Source: an uncultured Algibacter sp.
Lineage (GTDB): Bacteria > Bacteroidota > Bacteroidia > Flavobacteriales > Flavobacteriaceae
DNA: 64,000 bases
Direction: 5' to 3'
NCBI RefSeq assembly: GCF_947487575.1
Contig: NZ_CANKXG010000011.1
Location: 62,001 to 126,000, forward strand
Shown here piece by piece: positions 43,456 through 52,386 of this stretch (position 1 is the stretch's first letter; every line of letters starts with the position of its first letter). The position numbers were made by a program, and so were the translations under genes. The notes beneath the pieces were generated by a model, which saw only the letters and a list, made by a program, of their open reading frames with translations, was not told the origin of the DNA and did no database searches.

Positions 43456-44643
43456 TTATTTCTCGAATAAACGCACAGATTGTTTGGCTATTTCTAACTC
43501 TTCATTAGTCGGTATTACTAGTACTTTTACTTTTGAACTTTCAGGACTAATAACAGTTAGTTTGTCTGGTCTTACATTGTTTTTGTCTAAATCGATATTA
43601 ATTCCTAGATAATCTAGATTAGTACAAACAAGTTCTCTCATTAATGGTGAGTTTTCACCAATTCCTGCGGTAAACACAATAGCGTCCAATCCGTTTAAAA
43701 TAGCCGTATAACTACCAATGTATTTTTTTATACGATAGGCATTCATTTGTAAAGCAAGCTGGCAAGATTTATTTCCTTTTTCAGCTTCAGCTTGAATATC
43801 TCTTAAATCACTAAACCCCGTTAAACCTAACATGCCACTTTTCTTTTGGAGTAGTGTGTTAATTTCCTTTAAGCTATAACCAAATTTGTCAGCTAGATGA
43901 AATATTATAGATTGGTCTATATCTCCAGAACGCGTTCCCATAATTAATCCATTCACTGGAGAAAATCCTAGAGAATGATCAATACTTTTTCCATCTTTAA
44001 TGGCGGTCATACTACAGCCATTTCCTAAGTGAATGGTAATAATATTAGAGTGTTCTTTACCTAAATATTCAATAGTTTTTTCAGAAACATATTTATGACT
44101 GGTACCATGAAACCCGTATAAACGAATACTATGTTCGTCTAGAAACTCATTCGCAATAGCATATTTATAAGCATGTTCCGGAATAGATTGATGGAATGCT
44201 GTGTCAAAAACAGCAACTTGTTTTGCGTTTGGAAAAATGGCTTCGGCAACTTCAATACCTTCTAAATTGGCAGGATTGTGTAAAGGTGCTAACGACGATA
44301 AAGCTCTAATCTTATCTTTTACTGTTGGGGTAACCTCAGTAGTATCTGTAAAATGTTTACCGCCATGTACCACACGATGCCCTACAATATTAATAGCATC
44401 TGTAGATTTGATTATGCCGGTTTCTTTATCTAATAGTTGTTTTGATAATAACTCTAACCCAACTTTATGGTTTGGGATGTTGTCAATAATTTCAATAGAA
44501 TCTTTATCTGTTTTGAATGTAAATATAGCGTCATTTAATCCAATACGCTCAATTAACCCAGAACAAAGAATGGTTTTCTCTGGCATTGAAATCAATTGAA
44601 ATTTTAAAGAAGAACTTCCTGAATTTAAAACTAATACTTGCAT
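43456..44643 (-). CDS. ackA: Acetate kinase
   Basis: It interconverts acetyl phosphate plus ADP with acetate plus ATP. The N-terminal VLNSGSSSLKFQLI (residues 4-17) is the family signature, and GFHGTSHKYVS, VVHGGKHFTD, HLGNGCSMTAIKDGKS (phosphate/ATP site) and FTAGIGENSPLMREL follow. Length 395 is normal. It begins 3 bp after pta on the minus strand, so the two form an operon for acetate overflow or acetate use. Confidence 0.97.
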   Translation of the reverse strand: MQVLVLNSGSSSLKFQLISMPEKTILCSGLIERIGLNDAIFTFKTDKDSIEIIDNIPNHKVGLELLSKQLLDKETGIIKSTDAINIVGHRVVHGGKHFTDTTEVTPTVKDKIRALSSLAPLHNPANLEGIEVAEAIFPNAKQVAVFDTAFHQSIPEHAYKYAIANEFLDEHSIRLYGFHGTSHKYVSEKTIEYLGKEHSNIITIHLGNGCSMTAIKDGKSIDHSLGFSPVNGLIMGTRSGDIDQSIIFHLADKFGYSLKEINTLLQKKSGMLGLTGFSDLRDIQAEAEKGNKSCQLALQMNAYRIKKYIGSYTAILNGLDAIVFTAGIGENSPLMRELVCTNLDYLGINIDLDKNNVRPDKLTVISPESSKVKVLVIPTNEELEIAKQSVRLFEK

Positions 44644-44646
44644 ATA

Positions 44647-46737
44647 TTAAATATCTTGAGCTTGAATTGCGGTTATAATTACTGTACTGTAAATATCATC
44701 GGCAGTACAACCTCTACTTAAATCGTTAACGGGTTTGTTGAGTCCTTGTAACATAGGACCAATAGCTAAAGCTCCAGTTTCACGTTGTACCGCTTTATAA
44801 GTGTTATTTCCGGTATTTAAATCAGGAAAAATTAAAACACTAGCTTGTCCTGCAACTTCAGAGTCTGGCAATTTACTTTGTCCAATCCGCATATCTACAG
44901 CTGCATCATATTGAATAGGACCTTCAATTTTAATATGTGGTGCTTGCTCTTTAACAATTTCAGTAGCTTTTCTAACACGTTCAACATCTTCTCCTTTTCC
45001 AGAAGCTCCTGATGAATAGGATAACATGGCTACTTTAGCCTCAACACCAAAATCTTCAGCAGATTTAGCCGAAGATATGGCAATTTCAGCCAATTGTTCT
45101 GCATTTGGGTTTGGATTAATAGCGCAATCTCCAAAAATAGAAACACGATCTTCTAAGCACATAAAGAAAACAGAAGACACAATATTAACTCCAGGTTTGG
45201 TTTTTATAAATTGAAGAGCAGGACGTAAGGTGTGTGCTGTAGTGTGTGCTGCGCCTGATACCATACCATCTGCGTGTCCTTTATAAATCATCATGGTTGC
45301 AAAATATGATACGTCAGACATAGTGTCCCTAGCCATATCAATAGTTACATTTTTATGCTTTCTCAGTTCGTAAAAAGTATTAGCATAATCTTCAAAGTTT
45401 GGAGATTTAAGAGGGGAAGTAATTGTAATATCAGATGTATTTAAAGGAATATCTAATTTGGCTATAGTTTCTTTAATTACAGTTTCATCACCAATAAGTG
45501 TTAAATCTACAACGTGAGCATCTATTAGTCTAGCAGCTGCTTTAAGTACGCGTTCATCAGATCCTTCTGGTAAAACAATATGTTTTTTGTTTTTTAAAGC
45601 ACGTTGCAATAAATTATATTGAAACATACGAGGCGTGAAAATATCAGATTCAAATGTTATTAAATCGTTCGCCAATTTATCGGTATTTACATACTTCTCA
45701 AAAGTAGCTATAGAGGTTTCTATTTTTTCAATATTTTCGGCATAAATTCTAGATTTAATTTTACCAATTTCATTAGCTACTTCAAACGTACCTTTATTTA
45801 CACTTATAATTGGTACAACACTAGATAATCCTTCAACTAATTTTAAGACCGTATCTTCTGGAATAAGACCACCAGTTAAAATAACACCAGATATTTTAGG
45901 GTAATTCTTTGAAACATTTGCTTGTAAAACCCCCAATATAATATCAGCTCTATCTCCAGCTGTAATTACTAAACAATCATCTTTTAGTCTGCTTAAGTAA
46001 TTACGCAATTGCATGGTGGCAACATTAAAATTATCAACTTGACTATTTAGCATATTGTTACCAAGAAGCACATTGCCATTTAGAGATTTTACAATTTCTT
46101 TTAATGTAGGGCTAGATAAACTTTTTATTTTTGGAATAACGGTAATATCTGTACCAGATGTAATTCTAGTTTGTAGTAATGATTTTAATTCAGATACCTC
46201 TTCAATATTAACTTTGTTAGTCATTATAGAAAGTACATCTACCTCTTCTTTAAATGTATCATGAGCAAGTTGAACATTATCAGCAATTTCAGCCAACTCT
46301 ATACCATCCCCTTTAGATACAATAATAACTGGAAGTCCAAGATTTTTAGAAATAAGCATGTTAATATCTAATTCTAAACTAGAGTTTTCATGCGAAAAAT
46401 CAGTACCCTCAACTAAAACAATATCAAAGCGTTCTTCTAGATTTTTATACTTTTTAATAATATGATCTATAACATCTCCAGACTTCCCTTGGTTATATAA
46501 TTCCAAAACTTCACTTCGCTTATAGGCAAATGTTTTTTTGTAATTAATATCTAATTCAAAATAAGATACCACAGTATTTATATGATTGTCAAACTCCCCT
46601 TCCTTGGTGTCCTCTATAATTGGTCTAAAGTATCCCACCTTAGCCGTTTTACCTAACAACATACGCATTAAACCTAGTACAACAACAGATTTTCCGCTAT
46701 TAGGTTCAATGGTTGCAACATAAATTCCTTTACTCAT
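44647..46737 (-). CDS. pta: Phosphate acetyltransferase
   Basis: It converts acetyl-CoA and phosphate to acetyl phosphate. The 696-residue protein is the long type: an N-terminal P-loop NTPase-like domain (YVATIEPNSGKSVVVLGLMR, residues 6-25), a DRTGG domain (about 220-330), and the catalytic domain from about 370 (VLPEGSDERVLKAAARLID; MVSGAAHTTAHTLRPALQF). The N-terminal domains usually sense NADH or pyruvate in enterobacteria. It is the first gene of the pta-ackA pair. Confidence 0.96.
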   Translation of the reverse strand: MSKGIYVATIEPNSGKSVVVLGLMRMLLGKTAKVGYFRPIIEDTKEGEFDNHINTVVSYFELDINYKKTFAYKRSEVLELYNQGKSGDVIDHIIKKYKNLEERFDIVLVEGTDFSHENSSLELDINMLISKNLGLPVIIVSKGDGIELAEIADNVQLAHDTFKEEVDVLSIMTNKVNIEEVSELKSLLQTRITSGTDITVIPKIKSLSSPTLKEIVKSLNGNVLLGNNMLNSQVDNFNVATMQLRNYLSRLKDDCLVITAGDRADIILGVLQANVSKNYPKISGVILTGGLIPEDTVLKLVEGLSSVVPIISVNKGTFEVANEIGKIKSRIYAENIEKIETSIATFEKYVNTDKLANDLITFESDIFTPRMFQYNLLQRALKNKKHIVLPEGSDERVLKAAARLIDAHVVDLTLIGDETVIKETIAKLDIPLNTSDITITSPLKSPNFEDYANTFYELRKHKNVTIDMARDTMSDVSYFATMMIYKGHADGMVSGAAHTTAHTLRPALQFIKTKPGVNIVSSVFFMCLEDRVSIFGDCAINPNPNAEQLAEIAISSAKSAEDFGVEAKVAMLSYSSGASGKGEDVERVRKATEIVKEQAPHIKIEGPIQYDAAVDMRIGQSKLPDSEVAGQASVLIFPDLNTGNNTYKAVQRETGALAIGPMLQGLNKPVNDLSRGCTADDIYSTVIITAIQAQDI

Positions 46738-46762
46738 TTTAGTGTTTTTTTTTGAAGAATTA

Positions 46763-46770
46763 CAAATATA
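46763..46770 (-). promoter_or_regulatory. -7 box of the pta-ackA promoter
   Basis: On the minus strand TATATTTG, an exact TAnnTTTG, 26 bp before the pta ATG. No clear TTG at -33. Confidence 0.55.
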
Positions 46771-46887
46771 GTTTATTGACTACTTTCATATTAGAAATCG
46801 TACTCCTTTATCATTTACAGGGCAAAATTAGTAAGGTAAATATTTTATAAAGATGACATTTGTTAGTAATAAAATAAAAAAAGTTTT

Positions 46888-46971
46888 GGGCGTTACCCTA
46901 AAGGGTCGGGCTTTTCGTTGCAAGTCCTCGGTCGTGCCTCCCTGTGGGCTTTTCACTGCAATCCCTAACGC
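46888..46971 (-). repeat. Dispersed structured element, family A, copy 6
   Basis: Minus strand: GCGTTAGGGATTGCAGTG at the start and TTTAGGGTAACGCCC at the end, with AAAAGCCCACAGG and AAAAGCCCGACCC inside. It lies between divergent/tandem minus-strand genes pta and gldA. Confidence 0.88.
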
Positions 46972-47009
46972 ACTCATTAGCAAACAATAAGCATAATCAG
47001 AATTAAAAA

Positions 47010-47909
47010 CTAACCCGCCGAAGTCAATTCCCTAAACAAACTCTCCAAACTCGTGTTTTTCTGATTCAATTGTAAAATTTTTAATTGATTATCATGCGCA
47101 AAATCAAACACATAAGAGCGCATGTCTTCAGAGGTTTTAAACGTAATCTCATAAACAAAATCGTAAGTGTTTACTACTTTCGATACTTTTGGGAGTTTCA
47201 ATAAAAAAGCATCTTCCACACGATAATCAAACTCTACAATCACCACTTGTTCCTTTTCGTCACGAAGGTCTTTTAATTTTTTATCAGCAACAATTTCACC
47301 TTTACTAATAATAATAACGCGGTCGCACATGGCCTCAACCTCTTGCATAATATGTGTAGACAGAAATACGGTTTTAGTTTTCCCAACCGATTTAATTAAG
47401 TTTCTTATATCAATAAGTTGGTTTGGGTCAAGCCCTGTGGTTGGTTCATCTAAAATTAAAACTTCAGGGTCGTGCAACAACGCATTTGCTAAACCCACAC
47501 GCTGGCGATACCCTTTTGAAAGTTGTCCAATTTTTTTATGAGCCTCAGGTGTTAGCCCCGTTAGTTCAATAACCTCGTCAATACGTTGTTTGCTAACACC
47601 ATAAATATTAGCATTAAACGCTAAATACTCTTTTACATATTGCTCTAGGTATAATGGGTTGTGTTCTGGCAGATAGCCAACACTTTTCTGTACATCATTT
47701 TTATCATTTTTAACATTAAAGCCATTTACTTTGGCTTCACCAGAATTAGCATTTAAATAGGTCGTTAAAATTTTCATCATGGTTGATTTACCAGCACCGT
47801 TTGGTCCTAAAAACCCAACAATTTCAGGTTTATCAACTTTAAAAGACACCTTGTTTAAGGCTTTTTGAGTGCCGTAAATTTTTGATATGGTTTTAACTTC
47901 AATAGACAT
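47010..47909 (-). CDS. gldA: ABC transporter ATP-binding protein, GldA-like
   Basis: A 299-residue ABC ATPase with Walker A GPNGAGKSTM (about residues 35-44), the ABC signature LSKGYRQRVGLANALLHDP, Walker B VLILDEPTTGLDPNQ and the switch His in STHIMQEVE, plus a C-terminal extension of about 80 residues. Length and the C-terminal tail resemble GldA of the flavobacterial gliding ABC transporter, which works with membrane proteins GldF and GldG. These partners are not adjacent, as in Flavobacterium where gldA is separate. A generic export ATPase is the alternative. Confidence 0.85.
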   Translation of the reverse strand: MSIEVKTISKIYGTQKALNKVSFKVDKPEIVGFLGPNGAGKSTMMKILTTYLNANSGEAKVNGFNVKNDKNDVQKSVGYLPEHNPLYLEQYVKEYLAFNANIYGVSKQRIDEVIELTGLTPEAHKKIGQLSKGYRQRVGLANALLHDPEVLILDEPTTGLDPNQLIDIRNLIKSVGKTKTVFLSTHIMQEVEAMCDRVIIISKGEIVADKKLKDLRDEKEQVVIVEFDYRVEDAFLLKLPKVSKVVNTYDFVYEITFKTSEDMRSYVFDFAHDNQLKILQLNQKNTSLESLFRELTSAG

Positions 47910-47925
47910 ATTTAAATAATTTGTT

Positions 47926-47933
47926 CAAAAATA
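47926..47933 (-). promoter_or_regulatory. -7 box of the gldA-like gene
   Basis: Minus strand TATTTTTG, an exact match to TAnnTTTG, 17 bp before the ATG. Confidence 0.5.
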
Positions 47934-48015
47934 AATGATTAACTAACGTAAAGGTAGTTTTACTATAAAATCTTTAAAACTTTTCAGAAAAATAAAAAAA
48001 AGGTTTTATTGTATT

Positions 48016-48044
48016 TTGATTTCTCAAAATAATAATTACTTTAG
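48016..48044 (+). promoter_or_regulatory. Promoter of the pheA leader transcript
   Basis: TTG at 48016-48018 and TACTTTAG at 48037-48044 (one mismatch to TAnnTTTG), 18 bp apart. The start of transcription would fall a few bases before the leader peptide ATG at 48056. Confidence 0.6.
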
Positions 48045-48055
48045 CCAACGTAATT

Positions 48056-48136
48056 ATGAGAACAACAGCTTTTTATACATATTTTAACTTTTTTTATTTC
48101 TTTTTTAGCAAAGAAATCGAGACGTTGTGTGTATAA
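48056..48136 (+). CDS. pheL: Phe/Tyr-rich leader peptide of the pheA attenuator
   Basis: A 26-codon open frame beginning MRTTAFYTYF and continuing NFFYFFFSKEIETLCV, with seven Phe and three Tyr codons, ten of 26 residues, concentrated in codons 6-17. It lies between a flavobacterial promoter and an intrinsic terminator directly before pheA. Ribosome stalling at these codons when charged tRNA-Phe or tRNA-Tyr is scarce would free bases 48116-48123 downstream, as in classical amino acid attenuators. It has no other recognisable function. Confidence 0.85.
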   Translation: MRTTAFYTYFNFFYFFFSKEIETLCV

Positions 48137-48189
48137 ATTATAACAATATATTTTAAATGCAAGTCTCGATGAAAATCGAGACTTTTTTT
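48116..48189 (+). promoter_or_regulatory. Attenuator: antiterminator and intrinsic terminator before pheA
   Basis: The terminator is AGTCTCGAT (48162-48170), GAAA loop, ATCGAGACT (48175-48183) and T-run to 48189, a perfect 9-bp stem. The same ATCGAGAC also occurs at 48116-48123 inside the leader peptide gene and can pair perfectly with GTCTCGAT (48163-48170), excluding the terminator. The pheA ATG at 48192 follows the T-run by two bases. Confidence 0.88.
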
Positions 48190-48191
48190 AT

Positions 48192-49019
48192 ATGATTAAA
48201 ACGGTAGCCATACAAGGAGCACAAGGGTCTTTTCACCACATAGTATCTCAGGAGTTTTTTAATAACCCTGTAGATGTTATTGAGTGTATGACTTTTGATC
48301 GTGTTGTAGATGCTTTAATCACAAAAGAATGCGATGCTGCTATTATGGCTTTAGAGAATTCCATTGCAGGTTCTATAATTCCTAATTATGCATTAATTGA
48401 TAAGTACGATTTGCATATTGTTGGTGAGCATTATTTGGATATCCAGCACAATTTAATGGCATTGCCAAATCAAAATATTAGTGATATTAAGGAAGTGTAT
48501 TCTCATCCTATGGCGTTGTTGCAATGTAAGGAGTTTTTTAAATTACATCCGCATATCAAGTTAGTTGAAGATAAAGATACCGCTGAAGTGGCACAACGTA
48601 TACAAGAAAAACATCTTAAAGGTATTGGTGCTATAGCAAGTGTAACTGCAGCTGAAATTTTTGAGTTAGATATCTTAGCACATAGCATCCAGACTATAAA
48701 ACATAATGAAACGCGTTTTGTAATTGTTAAACGAACCAATTCTGAAGTCCCAGAACTAGAAATTAATAAAGCGTCAATAAAATTTGAGGCTAACCACAAG
48801 CGTGGAAGTTTGGCTACGATATTAAATGTAATGAGCGATTGTAAATTAAATTTAACTAAAATTCAGTCATTACCAATTGTTGAAACACCATGGAAGTATG
48901 CTTTTTTTGTGGATGTTACGTTTGAAACTTATGACAGTTTTAAGAAGGCTAAATCTGTTATAGATATTATGGGCGAAGAATTTAAAGTTTTAGGAGAATA
49001 TAAAAATGCGAAGTTATGA
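48192..49019 (+). CDS. pheA: Prephenate dehydratase
   Basis: It converts prephenate to phenylpyruvate in phenylalanine synthesis. The catalytic domain covers residues 1-180 (VAIQGAQGSFHHIVSQEFF at the start; ALENSIAGSI; the conserved ETRFVIVKR near 178), and residues 195-275 are an ACT domain (SIKFEANHKRGSLATILNVM) for phenylalanine feedback. There is no chorismate mutase domain; that activity is fused to DAHP synthase at 51203. The stop overlaps the next gene by 4 bp. It is the first gene after the attenuator. Confidence 0.95.
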   Translation: MIKTVAIQGAQGSFHHIVSQEFFNNPVDVIECMTFDRVVDALITKECDAAIMALENSIAGSIIPNYALIDKYDLHIVGEHYLDIQHNLMALPNQNISDIKEVYSHPMALLQCKEFFKLHPHIKLVEDKDTAEVAQRIQEKHLKGIGAIASVTAAEIFELDILAHSIQTIKHNETRFVIVKRTNSEVPELEINKASIKFEANHKRGSLATILNVMSDCKLNLTKIQSLPIVETPWKYAFFVDVTFETYDSFKKAKSVIDIMGEEFKVLGEYKNAKL

Positions 49020-50161
49020 TTGAGGTTGCAAATAGATTGCAAACGGTTGAAGAATATTACTTTTCTAAAAAATTAAGAGAGGTTAATTTGCTGATTGCAA
49101 ATGGTAAGCCTATCATTAATTTAGGTATAGGTAGTCCAGATTTACAGCCACCAAAAAAGGTGCTATCTGCAATTTCTGCGAGTTTTGAGAATCCTATTGC
49201 GCACAAATATCAAAGTTATCAAGGGCTTCCTGAGCTTAGAGATGCAATTTCTAGATTTTATAAAGAACATTTTTCGGTAAACTTAAGTTCGGGTACAGAA
49301 ATTTTGCCTTTAATGGGGAGTAAGGAAGGTATTATGCATATTTCTATGACCTATTTAAATGCGGGTGATGAGGTGCTAATTCCTAACCCTGGATATCCAA
49401 CATACCAATCAGTTACCAAATTGGTTGAAGCAAAAGGAGTTTTATATGAATTGGATGAGGCAAATAATTGGATGCCAGATTTTAAAGCTCTAGAAAATTT
49501 AGATTTAAGTAAAGTGAAATTGATGTGGGTAAACTACCCGCATATGCCAACTGGAGCAAAACCAAGTAAAACAGTTTTTGAAGAGCTAGTAGCCTTTGGA
49601 AAGCGGAATAATATTTTAATAGTAAATGATAATCCATACAGTTTTATATTAAATGATAACCCAACAAGTATTTTAAGTATTGAGGGCGCCAAAGAGGTGT
49701 GTTTAGAATTAAATTCTTTAAGCAAAACTTTTAATATGGCGGGTTGGCGTGTAGGTATGGTTATGGGAGCAAGCGAGCATATTAGTAATATTTTGAAGGT
49801 AAAGAGCAATATGGATTCTGGTATGTTTTATGGCATACAAAAGGGTGCTATAGAGGCTTTAAAATGCTCGAATATGTGGTTTGCAACTTTAAATAATGTA
49901 TACAAACAACGTAGGGATTTAGTATGGAAATTAGCTGATGCGCTTAATTGTACTTATGATAAAGAAGCGTCTGGACTTTTTGTTTGGGCAAAGTTACCTG
50001 CTTATTTAAAGTCTGAAGAGTTTATAGATTTAGTATTGAAGGAGAATCATATCTTTATTACACCAGGAACCATTTTTGGTACTAAAGGTGAAGGTTATAT
50101 TAGGTTTTCTTTGTGTGCATCAACTGAAGTTTTAGAAGAAGCCTTAGCAAGAGTAAAATAG
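49016..50161 (+). CDS. PLP-dependent aminotransferase (aromatic amino acid type, inferred)
   Basis: A 381-residue fold type I aminotransferase, class I/II. PLP contacts include GSKEGIMHISM, NPGYPTYQS, VNYPHMPTGA, the lysine Lys237 in NSLSKTFNMAGWRVG, and the C-terminal FSLCAS with the carboxylate-binding Arg before it. It overlaps the pheA stop by 4 bp and lies 2 bp before tyrA, so it most likely transaminates phenylpyruvate and 4-hydroxyphenylpyruvate (or prephenate). Sequence alone would also allow aspartate or diaminopimelate aminotransferase roles. Confidence 0.88.
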   Translation: MIEVANRLQTVEEYYFSKKLREVNLLIANGKPIINLGIGSPDLQPPKKVLSAISASFENPIAHKYQSYQGLPELRDAISRFYKEHFSVNLSSGTEILPLMGSKEGIMHISMTYLNAGDEVLIPNPGYPTYQSVTKLVEAKGVLYELDEANNWMPDFKALENLDLSKVKLMWVNYPHMPTGAKPSKTVFEELVAFGKRNNILIVNDNPYSFILNDNPTSILSIEGAKEVCLELNSLSKTFNMAGWRVGMVMGASEHISNILKVKSNMDSGMFYGIQKGAIEALKCSNMWFATLNNVYKQRRDLVWKLADALNCTYDKEASGLFVWAKLPAYLKSEEFIDLVLKENHIFITPGTIFGTKGEGYIRFSLCASTEVLEEALARVK

Positions 50162-50162
50162 T

Positions 50163-51014
50163 ATGAAAAATATATATGCCATAGGAGTCGGTTTAATTGG
50201 AGGGAGTCTTGCTATTGATATCAAGAAGCAAAACCCAGATGTGGTTATTCATGGTATAAGTAGAAAAGATACTACGCTAAATACCGCTTTAGAATTAGGA
50301 TTAATTGATAAAAAGGCAACTTTGGAGGATATTAAAGACGCTGATTTAGTAATTGTGTCTATCCCTGTTGATGCTACAGTGAAATTGTTGCCAACTATTT
50401 TAGATAAAATATCAGATACTGGTTTGGTAGTTGATGCAGGTTCTACAAAAGAAGCGATTTGTAAGGTTGTTGAGAATCATCCGAAGCGAAGAAACTTTTT
50501 AGCGATGCACCCCATTGCAGGTACTGAACATTCTGGGCCAACAGCAGCTATTGAAGGTTTGTTTAAAGGGAAAACGAATATTGTTTGTGAGGTTGAAAAA
50601 ACAACTTTTAAGTTGCAAGAAAAGGCTTTAAAGATTTTTACAGATATTGGAATGCGTATACGATATATGAATCCTGTGGAGCATGATAGACATATTGCAT
50701 ATGTATCACACTTATCTCATATCAGTTCATTTATGTTGGGGAAAACAGTAATTGATAAAGAGAAAAATGAACGTGATATTTTTGATATGGCGGGTAGTGG
50801 ATTTGCATCTACAGTACGTTTGGCTAAAAGTTCGCCAGAAATGTGGACGCCTATTTTTAAACAGAATAAAAGTAATGTTATAGAAACCTTAGAGGAATAT
50901 ATTAATAACCTTACGCATTTTAAAGAGTTAATGGCTGCTGATAATTTTGAAGCCATTTTTGAGGAGATGAAAAGTACCAATCATATAAAAGATATTTTGA
51001 ATGGTATAATTTAG
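50163..51014 (+). CDS. tyrA: Prephenate dehydrogenase
   Basis: It oxidatively decarboxylates prephenate to 4-hydroxyphenylpyruvate for tyrosine synthesis. The NAD-binding motif is YAIGVGLIGGSLAIDI (residues 4-19), with VDAGSTKEAIC, the catalytic-region HPIAGTEHSGPTAA (His) and DRHIAYVSHLSHISSFML. At 283 residues it has no chorismate mutase or ACT domain. It is the third gene of the attenuated Phe/Tyr operon. Confidence 0.94.
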   Translation: MKNIYAIGVGLIGGSLAIDIKKQNPDVVIHGISRKDTTLNTALELGLIDKKATLEDIKDADLVIVSIPVDATVKLLPTILDKISDTGLVVDAGSTKEAICKVVENHPKRRNFLAMHPIAGTEHSGPTAAIEGLFKGKTNIVCEVEKTTFKLQEKALKIFTDIGMRIRYMNPVEHDRHIAYVSHLSHISSFMLGKTVIDKEKNERDIFDMAGSGFASTVRLAKSSPEMWTPIFKQNKSNVIETLEEYINNLTHFKELMAADNFEAIFEEMKSTNHIKDILNGII

Positions 51015-51048
51015 AAAGGTTTGAAAGCAGGCCTTAGCAAGTAAACCC

Positions 51049-51130
51049 GCGTTAGGGATTGCAGAGGAAAGCCCACAGCGAGGTACGAGCGAGGACTTGT
51101 AGCGTAAAGCCCGACCCTTGTGGTAACGCC
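51049..51130 (+). repeat. Dispersed structured element, family A, copy 7
   Basis: GCGTTAGGGATTGCAGAGG to TTGTGGTAACGCC, ends paired GCGTTA/TAACGC, preceded by CCTTAGCAAGTAAACCC as in copy 3. It lies between tyrA and the DAHP synthase gene. Confidence 0.9.
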
Positions 51131-51202
51131 AAAAAAAAGAGAATAAAGAGTAAAAAATAAATAGTAAACGGAATAGCTTAAGCGGCTAAATATTAAGTAA
51201 AA

Positions 51203-52285
51203 ATGGAAAACACAAAAAAAATGAGAACCTGGTTAGATGATTTAAATTTAGATCATCCGTTAGTAATTGCAGGTCCATGTAGCGCAGAAACTGAAGAGCA
51301 AGTATTGAAAATTGCTCACGAATTGAAAGATACAGATGTAAGCTATTTTAGAGCAGGCATTTGGAAACCAAGAACACGTCCGGGTATGTTTGAAGGTGTT
51401 GGAGCTTTAGGGTTAAAATGGTTGCAAAAAGTAAAGGCAGAAACAGGAATGAAAGTGTGTACAGAAGTTGCTAATGCGGCTCATGTAAAATTAGCTTTGG
51501 AACATGATATAGATTTATTATGGATTGGTGCACGTTCTACAGTATCTCCGTTTATTATGCAAGAGATTGCAGATGCTTTGCAGGGTACTGATAAGCCAGT
51601 TTTAATTAAAAATCCTGTGAATCCAGATTTAGCATTATGGTTAGGTGGTATTGAGCGTATTTATACGTCTGGTGTTAAAAATATTGGAGCTATTCATAGA
51701 GGGTTTTCAACGTATGCAAAAACGAAATATAGAAATACTCCAGAATGGCAATTGGCTATTGAGTTTCAAAATAAATATCCTGATATTCCTTTAATTAACG
51801 ACCCGTCGCATATTACTGGTAAGAGAGATATGATTCAGGAAGTGTCTCAAGAGGCTTTAGATTTGAATTTCGATGGGTTGATGATTGAAACGCATTATGA
51901 TCCTGAAAATGCTTGGAGTGATGCTGCACAACAGGTTACACCTGCTACTTTGGTACAAATTATGAAAGATTTAAAAATTAAAAAAGAAGGTAGTAACGAA
52001 GAGGATTACAATAAAACGTTAAATAATTTAAGAGCACAGATTGATGTGGTTGATAATCAAATCTTAGATCTATTAGGGAAGCGTATGCAAGCTGCTGATG
52101 GAATTGGAGCCCTTAAGAAGACTAAGAATGTAGCTGTTTTACAATCTAAACGCTGGAACGAGATTTTAGGAAAAATGGTTTTAGAAGGAGAACAACATGG
52201 TTTAAGTGAAGAGTTTATCTTAAGAATGTTTAAAGCTGTTCACCAAGAATCTATTAATCATCAAGAGAAAATCATTAATGGATAA
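51203..52285 (+). CDS. Bifunctional DAHP synthase (type I-beta) - chorismate mutase
   Basis: Residues 1-265 are a 3-deoxy-7-phosphoheptulonate synthase of the KDPG-like type: VIAGPCSAETEEQV (metal Cys), FRAGIWKPRTRPGMFEGVG, WIGARSTVSPF and INDPSHITGKRDMI. Residues about 270-360 are an AroQ-type helical chorismate mutase (LNNLRAQIDVVDNQILDLLG). It catalyses the first step of the shikimate pathway and also chorismate to prephenate, supplying PheA and TyrA just upstream. Prephenate binding at the mutase domain could give feedback control, as reported for similar fusions. Confidence 0.95.
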   Translation: MENTKKMRTWLDDLNLDHPLVIAGPCSAETEEQVLKIAHELKDTDVSYFRAGIWKPRTRPGMFEGVGALGLKWLQKVKAETGMKVCTEVANAAHVKLALEHDIDLLWIGARSTVSPFIMQEIADALQGTDKPVLIKNPVNPDLALWLGGIERIYTSGVKNIGAIHRGFSTYAKTKYRNTPEWQLAIEFQNKYPDIPLINDPSHITGKRDMIQEVSQEALDLNFDGLMIETHYDPENAWSDAAQQVTPATLVQIMKDLKIKKEGSNEEDYNKTLNNLRAQIDVVDNQILDLLGKRMQAADGIGALKKTKNVAVLQSKRWNEILGKMVLEGEQHGLSEEFILRMFKAVHQESINHQEKIING

Positions 52286-52312
52286 TTCATATCCAATTAT
52301 TTGAATTCCATA

Positions 52313-52345
52313 AAAAAATGCCTCACTTAAATGAGGCATTTTTTT
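52313..52345. terminator. Bidirectional rho-independent terminator
   Basis: ATGCCTCA and TGAGGCAT around CTTAAA, with an A-run before and a T-run after. It ends the Phe/Tyr operon and also faces the minus-strand gene at 52387. Confidence 0.9.
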
Positions 52346-52386
52346 ATTACAATTAAGAGTTATGCTGAAGTAATTTCAACAGCTTA

